From the NCBI GenBank assembly GCA_024280615.1, contig JAJRPU010000163.1, forward strand, positions 1 to 11,967: 11,967 nt of DNA, written 5' to 3'. This document shows positions 1-4,390 of this stretch, in pieces; position 1 is the stretch's first letter, and each line of letters begins with the position of its first letter. Position numbers and translations under genes: made by a program. A model generated the notes under the pieces. The model had not been told where the DNA came from and ran no database searches. It worked only from the letters and a program-made list of their open reading frames with translations. This DNA is from Bacteroidota bacterium. Lineage in GTDB: Bacteria; Bacteroidota; Bacteroidia; JAADEI01.

Positions 1-495
1 AAGGGTCGCAACGCCTCTGGGAAATCAACACTTTTGAAACTCATAACAGGTGTTCTGAAGCCCAATAGTGGGAAAATTCACTGTTCTGAACAATGGGAAA
101 ATAGGGCTGTCCTTTTGGATGTAACTGGATTTATTCCCTCTGTTACAGTTATGACGCAAATGGTTGCATATGCCAAAATGTTCAATGGTGATGCTGAACA
201 TAGCCTTCAACAAATGAATATTCCTCAGGAATTTTGGCGTAAAAAGTTTTCTGAATTGTCTGCTGGGATAAGGCAACGTGTCAGATTGAGCATTCTCTTT
301 TTGAAACGGAACCCAGAAGTCATCATAATTGATGAACCTTTCAAAGACCTTGATAAGGACGGGATTTCCCTATTCATTGACCACATGAAGAAATGGCAAA
401 ACGAAGGCAAAACAATCATTATGTGTGCCCAAGCAGAAGAGGGAATAAATGAGATTTTTGATATTAAAGTCTTACAATTCCCAATTGGAAATTAA
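1..495 (+). CDS. ABC transporter ATP-binding protein, CcmA-like, 5'-truncated by window edge
   Basis: This is the nucleotide-binding subunit of an ABC transporter; the frame is open from base 1, so the true start lies before the window. Of the 164 visible residues, Walker A (GRNASGKST) is at 2-10, the signature LSAGIRQR at 86-93, Walker B (VIIIDE) at about 107-112 and the D-loop DLD at 116-118. The H-loop position, expected as 'TH' after GKTIIM, reads AQ (Gln at about 144), and no clear Q-loop glutamine is seen. The next gene starts 6 bases downstream and encodes a CcmB-like membrane protein, so the pair probably forms one transporter. In the Ccm system such a pair acts in cytochrome c maturation, but that substrate is inferred from the partner only. 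The ABC ATPase call is certain; the CcmA assignment is moderate. Confidence 0.85.
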   Translation, partial: KGRNASGKSTLLKLITGVLKPNSGKIHCSEQWENRAVLLDVTGFIPSVTVMTQMVAYAKMFNGDAEHSLQQMNIPQEFWRKKFSELSAGIRQRVRLSILFLKRNPEVIIIDEPFKDLDKDGISLFIDHMKKWQNEGKTIIMCAQAEEGINEIFDIKVLQFPIGN

Positions 496-501
496 ACCTC
501 A

Positions 502-1146
502 ATGTTCAAAAAATTATTCGTCTTTTTGCTGGCAGGCTTATTTATCGGTTTCATTGCCAAGAGTTATAACTCAGACCTTTATGACCTACACCCTCGTTTC
601 ATCATAACTCTACTATGGCTTGCAATAGGGCTGTTTGCACTTGTGAAAACCCATCAAGTAGTTGAATTTGGAATCGTTCAAATCCTGACTGCTAACGTTA
701 CAAATCCGATAAAATATCTCGTTAGTAATCTCTACCAATCACTAATAACAATCACGATACTTGTTTTTATAATATTACTTATAAACGTTTTTTATAAAAA
801 TTTTGAGATTATTGAGCAGGCATACGGGCTCTTTGCCTTTACTTTAATCGCATTTCACACTATTATGCTTGCCATTGTATTAGCACTATTATTCAGAAAA
901 TTGCCAATTGTTCTCGTCGTTTTCATTTTTTCAATATGGTTTCTCATAGAGACTATCATTACCAATCAGGCTTGTGGCTTTGACCATGTGCCATCACTTC
1001 TGTTCGCATTACCATTCGCTGGAATTAGAATCGCCCTAATATTAAAACAATTTAGTTTAATTAGCATTGTTTTGTCTATAATATGGGTTATTCTGTCAGG
1101 GATATATGTGTGTTCTTTCTTGTGCAAAAAAGTGCGTTGTAAATAA
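502..1146 (+). CDS. Polytopic membrane protein, probable CcmB-like ABC permease
   Basis: This 214-residue, very hydrophobic protein has about six membrane segments, at roughly residues 4-20, 32-50, 78-97, 108-130, 134-152 and 182-206, and a basic, Cys-containing C-terminus (CKKVRCK). Length and layout fit CcmB, the permease partner of CcmA in the heme/cytochrome c maturation exporter. The stretch after the second segment (FGIVQILTANVTNP) sits where CcmB proteins have their conserved 'G.lE.lL..P' cytoplasmic loop, but the match is weak. The ATG lies 6 bases after the ATPase stop, with no clear Shine-Dalgarno, and the two genes are surely cotranscribed. The gene is convergent with yraN, with only 4 bases between the stop codons. 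It could instead be another small ABC-2-type permease. The membrane call is firm; the family is moderate. Confidence 0.65.
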   Translation: MFKKLFVFLLAGLFIGFIAKSYNSDLYDLHPRFIITLLWLAIGLFALVKTHQVVEFGIVQILTANVTNPIKYLVSNLYQSLITITILVFIILLINVFYKNFEIIEQAYGLFAFTLIAFHTIMLAIVLALLFRKLPIVLVVFIFSIWFLIETIITNQACGFDHVPSLLFALPFAGIRIALILKQFSLISIVLSIIWVILSGIYVCSFLCKKVRCK

Positions 1147-1150
1147 AATT

Positions 1151-1510
1151 TTAACCCACATCTCTAAAATGCACAATCCTGTAATTGTTTTCATCAATGA
1201 ATTCCACTGCTATGGCATGGATTTCCACGGGCTGTGAAATTTCATGTTGGGCAATGTATTCCTCAACGCCAAGGTAGATATGTTCCAGTTTTTTATCGTC
1301 AATTCGGATTTCTGGCTCGCCGAATCCAGAACGTCCTTTGACTTCAATGAAAATAATGGCTTTTCCGTCCGTGCAAATGATATCTATTTCACCGTTTTGA
1401 TGACGCCAGTTGCGTTCCAGAATTTCATAACCTCGTTGAGACAGGAACTGGCAAGCCAACTCTTCAAAGAGTTTCCCTAATTTCTGCTGGTTTGACCTTT
1501 CCTCGCTCAA
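1151..1510 (-). CDS. yraN: YraN family (UPF0102) endonuclease-fold protein
   Basis: This 119-residue protein has the full YraN pattern: LGKLFEELA at 11-19 (family GxxGExxA), GY.IL.RNWR at 27-36, GEIDII at 40-45 and FIEVKGR at 54-60. The acidic and Lys residues E16, D43, E56 and K58 correspond to the PD-(D/E)xK-like nuclease core that the family resembles; its cellular role is not settled. The length is typical. The start codon is TTG at 1510, because an in-frame stop lies three codons upstream and no Met follows before the conserved region. The first 47 bases therefore overlap the end of ftsE, which argues for translational coupling to that gene. Confidence 0.92.
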   Translation of the reverse strand: MSEERSNQQKLGKLFEELACQFLSQRGYEILERNWRHQNGEIDIICTDGKAIIFIEVKGRSGFGEPEIRIDDKKLEHIYLGVEEYIAQHEISQPVEIHAIAVEFIDENNYRIVHFRDVG

Positions 1511-2144
1511 CTCGTATCACTTTTGCAGGGAACTTTTCAAGCCATGTGTAGTTGTGCGTGGTCATTATCACCGTTACGTTCAGTTCTTTGTTTAGCGTGT
1601 GAAGAAGTTTAACTATTTCCTCACCTGTTTCAGGGTCAAGGTTTCCAGTGGGCTCATCTGCCAAGAGCAGGTCTGGTTTGTGTATTATGGCTCTTGCAAT
1701 GGCAAGCCGTTGCTGTTCACCACCGGAGAGTTCATAAGGCATTTTGTGGGCTTTGGTATGTAGTCCAACTCGCCATAGCATCTCTTCAATTCGCCGTTCC
1801 CTCTCTTTCCGTTTCCTGATGCCAAGGATTCTAAGAATGAAATGCAGGTTGTCAGCAACCGTCCTGTCCGTCAACAACCTGAAGTCCTGAAAGACCACGC
1901 CCATCTTACGCCTCATCTTCGGAATGTGCCACCATCTTAACCTACGCAGGTTGAACCCAACCACTTCGCCCTCACCCTCCTTCAGAGGAAGTTCGCCATG
2001 AAGCGTCTTTAACAGAGAAGTCTTCCCTGAACCTGTCTTCCCAACAATATAAAGAAACTCGCCTCGTTCAACTTGCAAGTTAACATTTGTCAAAACAGGC
2101 GTTTCACGCTGGTAAATAACCGCATCCCTCAAATAGGCTATCAT
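1464..2144 (-). CDS. ftsE: Cell division ATP-binding protein FtsE
   Basis: FtsE is the ATPase partner of the membrane protein FtsX. The complex sits at the division septum and controls peptidoglycan hydrolases. All ABC motifs are present in 226 residues: Walker A GKTGSGKTS at 35-43, Q-loop Q86 within VVFQDFRLL, signature LSGGEQQ at 139-145, Walker B DLLLADE at 158-164, D-loop NLD at 168-170 and switch H197. The Thr/Ser-rich P-loop followed by LLKTL, and 'DFRLL.DRTV.DNL', are the form I know from Bacteroidota FtsE. No ftsX is adjacent, which is common in that phylum, where the two genes are usually apart. The ATG at 2144 lies 24 bases after a small unknown gene, and ftsE overlaps yraN downstream. 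The four genes look like one operon. Confidence 0.9.
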   Translation of the reverse strand: MIAYLRDAVIYQRETPVLTNVNLQVERGEFLYIVGKTGSGKTSLLKTLHGELPLKEGEGEVVGFNLRRLRWWHIPKMRRKMGVVFQDFRLLTDRTVADNLHFILRILGIRKRKERERRIEEMLWRVGLHTKAHKMPYELSGGEQQRLAIARAIIHKPDLLLADEPTGNLDPETGEEIVKLLHTLNKELNVTVIMTTHNYTWLEKFPAKVIRVERGKVKPAEIRETL

Positions 2145-2168
2145 AAAAGTAAAATTAATATATCTTCA

Positions 2169-2450
2169 TTAAGGCTGGTTTTCATCTTTATTATCCTCAA
2201 ATAGCATCTTATGTAATGAATCCAGAGCAACTTCAATTTCTTGTTCAAACGGCGGAACGGGAACAGGAAGGAGACCAATAGAAACCTTGGCACCGTCTTT
2301 AAAAAGAATCTTTTTAGTGCTTCGGGCAAAATTATTCATATCTTCTTCATTAAATTCTTGCCTTAGTATGTCCTCTATGTCATCGGCATCTGTAACTAAA
2401 TATCCTACGATGACAAATGGAACAACTTTAAAATCATCTACTTTCGTCAT
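2169..2450 (-). CDS. Small protein of unknown function, paralog of 2521-2787
   Basis: I do not recognise this 93-residue acidic protein. It is a tandem paralog of the gene just upstream: by eye about 28 of the first 67 aligned residues are identical. Shared features are VVPFV.VG at 9-16, DD at 23-24, F.EE at about 33-36, LFK at 49-51 and P-V-x-VPP at 62-67, then a helix-like AL..L segment. There is no signal peptide, membrane segment or cysteine. Conservation of both copies supports a real gene. The ATG at 2450 has a weak AGAGG about 14 bases upstream. It lies 24 bases before ftsE on the same strand and 70 bases after the first copy, so it is probably read together with ftsE; whether it acts in division cannot be told. 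Confidence 0.75.
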   Translation of the reverse strand: MTKVDDFKVVPFVIVGYLVTDADDIEDILRQEFNEEDMNNFARSTKKILFKDGAKVSIGLLPVPVPPFEQEIEVALDSLHKMLFEDNKDENQP

Positions 2451-2481
2451 CTTTGTCTCTTTTCCTCTAAATTAAAAATTT

Positions 2482-2516
2482 AATACGATAAGCATTATTG
2501 CTTAAACAAACGTATT
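2482..2516 (-). terminator. Nested stem-loop between the two small paralogs
   Basis: In the 70-base gap, AATACG (2482-2487) pairs with CGTATT (2511-2516), and inside it TAAGCA (2489-2494) pairs with TGCTTA (2499-2504) around a TTAT loop. The internal loop is asymmetric (1 base against 6). On the transcribed minus strand the structure is followed by AAATTTTTAATTT, a weak T-tract. It could be a leaky terminator or attenuator after the first gene, or a processing site; the low GC makes it a weak hairpin. Confidence 0.4.
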
Positions 2517-2520
2517 GTGC

Positions 2521-2787
2521 TTATCTTTCTGGTTTTTTCCCAGAAAGTATTCTATAAAACTGTTTCAGTGCTTCATGCACATCACTAGGGGGCACGGCAA
2601 CTGGCATGGCAGCAACCTTGACGTTAGCGTCCTTTTTAAACAGAACATGTCGTATAATCTTTACAAATTGGTCAACCTCTTCTTCAACAAAGTCAGTTCT
2701 TGCCACACGGTTCCAGTCATCCTCTTCAGTAAATAAAAAACCAACAACAACAAAGGGAACAACATTCATTTCTTTCTCTTCAGTCAT
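2521..2787 (-). CDS. Small protein of unknown function, paralog of 2169-2450
   Basis: This 88-residue protein belongs to no family I recognise. It shares with the next gene VVPFVVVG at 9-16, a DD pair at 23-24, a 'DFVEEEV' segment at 32-38, VLFK at 48-51 and P-V-A-VPP near 62-67, and ends with a basic tail (SGKKPER). It has no cysteine, no signal peptide and no membrane helix; the alternation of hydrophobic and acidic stretches suggests a small mixed alpha/beta fold. It is the first gene of the minus-strand group that includes ftsE and yraN, and diverges from the ArsR-type regulator gene with 88 bases between the two starts. TATCTTTA on the minus strand (2804-2811) is a near match to a Bacteroidota -7 box. 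Function unknown; the gene call rests on paralogy. Confidence 0.75.
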   Translation of the reverse strand: MTEEKEMNVVPFVVVGFLFTEEDDWNRVARTDFVEEEVDQFVKIIRHVLFKKDANVKVAAMPVAVPPSDVHEALKQFYRILSGKKPER

Positions 2788-2848
2788 TCGTTAAGCTTTT
2801 ATGTAAAGATACATCAAAAGGAACTAAATTCTAAGCCTATATCATTTT

Positions 2849-2866
2849 TTTAAGCAAACACTTAAA
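2849..2866. promoter_or_regulatory. Inverted repeat TTTAAG-N6-CTTAAA, candidate ArsR-type operator
   Basis: A perfect 6-base inverted repeat with a 6-base spacer sits 10 bases before the GTG of the ArsR-type gene, inside the divergent intergenic region. ArsR/SmtB proteins repress by binding such AT-rich inverted repeats at their own promoter, so position and form fit an autoregulatory operator. The related string TTTAAGCAA recurs, on the minus strand, in the hairpin near 2499-2507. Binding is inferred only. Confidence 0.35.
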
Positions 2867-2875
2867 TATAAGTCA

Positions 2876-3313
2876 GTGAAGAGGTTAACAAATAATATTA
2901 AAAAGTCCTATTGGACAGCGTGTCGTAGAGAATATAGAGACCCAGAGAAGATAAGTAGGGGAGTTAAAATTCTTTCATCAGAACAAAACAATATTGAATT
3001 CATTAGTCAAGCGCTTAATGAAGCATCAGCATTAACAAGATTTAAAATTCTATATCTGATTTATCGGATTGGAGACCTGTGTGCTTGCGATATTCAGGAA
3101 TTGATTGATATTTCATTACCTGCTGTTTCACAACATCTCACTAAATTGAGAGAACAAGGTTTGATTGAGTCTTACCGACGCAAAAGAACAATTTATGTTC
3201 GCTTATCACCTTTAGCAAAGGACATTTTGACACCAATTTTTTCCATTTTGAAGGCAAGCCAAGTCTCGGACTTGAGGTCAACATTTGTTAATGAAACATC
3301 AAAATCCTTGTGA
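2876..3313 (+). CDS. ArsR/SmtB family metal-sensing transcriptional repressor
   Basis: This 145-residue winged-helix regulator is likely to repress the cassette until metal binds. The core runs from about residue 45 (SQALNEASALTRFKILYLI) through the recognition helix region (ISLPAVSQHLTKLREQGLI, 79-97) to the wing (YRRKRTIYVRLSP, 100-112). DLCACD at 67-72 is the classical alpha-3 metal motif (ELCVCD in many ArsR/SmtB/CadC sensors), with C69 and C71 as the likely thiol ligands; C16 in the N-terminal extension might add a third. About 40 residues precede the usual domain start, longer than a minimal ArsR. The start is GTG at 2876; no ATG is available downstream before the domain. The stop overlaps a possible GTG start of the next gene. 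Soft-metal sensing (As, Hg, Cd, Cu) fits; the specific metal is not readable. Confidence 0.9.
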   Translation: MKRLTNNIKKSYWTACRREYRDPEKISRGVKILSSEQNNIEFISQALNEASALTRFKILYLIYRIGDLCACDIQELIDISLPAVSQHLTKLREQGLIESYRRKRTIYVRLSPLAKDILTPIFSILKASQVSDLRSTFVNETSKSL

Positions 3314-3315
3314 TT

Positions 3316-3792
3316 ATGGATTGTGGATGTAACGATAATGGCTGTGTTGTTGCCACAGATGTATGTCCTTCTTGTAATAATAAAGGGAAAAGTGTAAGAC
3401 CAACTACTATTAAGCATTTGATTAAAAGTGACGTTATCAAAGCATTACCAACTCTTGAAGAATTCTTTTTCTGCGAAACTCCCTCGTGCGATGTTATATA
3501 TTTCCATCCGCTTCGCAATTTGATATTTTACAAGAAAGACGTGAAAGTGCGTGTGGGCATAAAAGAGACAGAGCCGCCCATTCCTTTATGTTATTGTTTT
3601 GGATGGACTAAGGAAAAGATTGCTCAAGAAATAGAACAATTTGGTAAAACAAAGGCAATTGAAGAGATTACTACTAAAGTGAAGGCAGGGGAATGTAAGT
3701 GTGAAATTACTAATCCGTCGGGGCGTTGTTGCCTCGGCACAGTCCGCAAAGTAGTAAAGGAACTTTTAAAATCAAGGAGTCATGAAGGGTGA
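3316..3792 (+). CDS. CopZ N-terminal-like [2Fe-2S]/Zn metallochaperone, stand-alone
   Basis: This is a 158-residue, very Cys-rich cytosolic protein with 13 cysteines: C3, C5, C10, C17 and C20 (CPSC), C53 and C58, C92 and C94 (CYCFGW), C127 and C129 (CKC), and C138 and C139 (GRCCLG). The C-x-C-F-G ... C-x-C ... C-C layout in residues 90-152 matches the BFD-like [2Fe-2S] fold of the N-terminal half of Archaeoglobus CopZ, a copper chaperone whose N-domain holds a 2Fe-2S cluster and a zinc. The C-terminal HMA domain of CopZ is missing here; HMA domains occur instead on the two downstream proteins. The likely role is receiving or reducing incoming metal in the cytosol. ATG at 3316 is preferred; GTG at 3310 would make a GTGA overlap with the regulator gene. 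It overlaps the next gene by 11 bases. Confidence 0.8.
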   Translation: MDCGCNDNGCVVATDVCPSCNNKGKSVRPTTIKHLIKSDVIKALPTLEEFFFCETPSCDVIYFHPLRNLIFYKKDVKVRVGIKETEPPIPLCYCFGWTKEKIAQEIEQFGKTKAIEEITTKVKAGECKCEITNPSGRCCLGTVRKVVKELLKSRSHEG

Positions 3793-4390
3793 GAAATTAA
3801 CATTAATGGGAGGCGTTCTAACGGCTTTCTTGACCAGTGCTTGCTGCACAATCCCATTAGCATTAAGTATAATCGGTATCAGTGGTGGAGCAGTAGCATT
3901 TACGTGGCTTGAGAAATATAGGCTTCCGCTTACAATCATCAGCATTGCCTTGCTGGGACTATCATTATATCTTGCTTATAGGAAGGACAAAACTTGCAAT
4001 TGCGAAACGGAATGTGAAGTAACCACAACGAAGAAAGTAAGTAGGATTAGTGTATGGATTTCGGCAATAGTAATCTTATTCTTTGTGTCTTTCCCTTATC
4101 TGCAGGGTAGCGAGTTGTCTTCTGAAAGTAGTTTTGCTTATCAAGAAACGAGCAAACTTGACACTGTAGTTATTATGGTTGAAGGCATGACTTGTGGCGG
4201 TTGTGAAACAACAGTTGAAAGAACGTTGAACGAAATTGAAGGAATAATTAAGGTGAGTGCAAACTATAAAACAGGACAGGTACAGCTAATTGTAGAAAAG
4301 ACAAAGCGAGACTATATACTAACAATGGCAAAAAGTAAAATCACGGAATTGGACTATAAAATCATAAGTTATAACCCAGAAACAGAATGA
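3782..4390 (+). CDS. merTP: MerT-MerP fusion, mercuric-type ion transport protein (MerTP)
   Basis: This 202-residue inner-membrane transporter has a fused periplasmic metal-binding domain. Membrane segments lie at about 8-30, 48-66 and 89-107, the three-helix layout of MerT. The vicinal Cys pair C21-C22 in the first helix and the Cys-rich loop C72/C74/C78 between helices 2 and 3 are at the places MerT uses to pass Hg(II) inward. Residues 129-199 form an HMA/MerP domain with GMTCGGC at 135-141. Such fusions are known from Bacteroidota and are named MerTP. A purine-rich AAGGAG sits just before the ATG, unusually close. The stop overlaps the next start as ATGA (4387-4390), so the genes are translationally coupled. 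Mercury is the default substrate for the family; copper is possible given the neighbouring receptors. No merA is in the window. Confidence 0.88.
   Translation: MKGEKLTLMGGVLTAFLTSACCTIPLALSIIGISGGAVAFTWLEKYRLPLTIISIALLGLSLYLAYRKDKTCNCETECEVTTTKKVSRISVWISAIVILFFVSFPYLQGSELSSESSFAYQETSKLDTVVIMVEGMTCGGCETTVERTLNEIEGIIKVSANYKTGQVQLIVEKTKRDYILTMAKSKITELDYKIISYNPETE

Noticed and set aside
1144..1153. TAAAATTTTA palindrome between convergent genes as a terminator
   Set aside because: Ten AT-only bases with no loop and no GC stem; expected by chance in AT-rich DNA.
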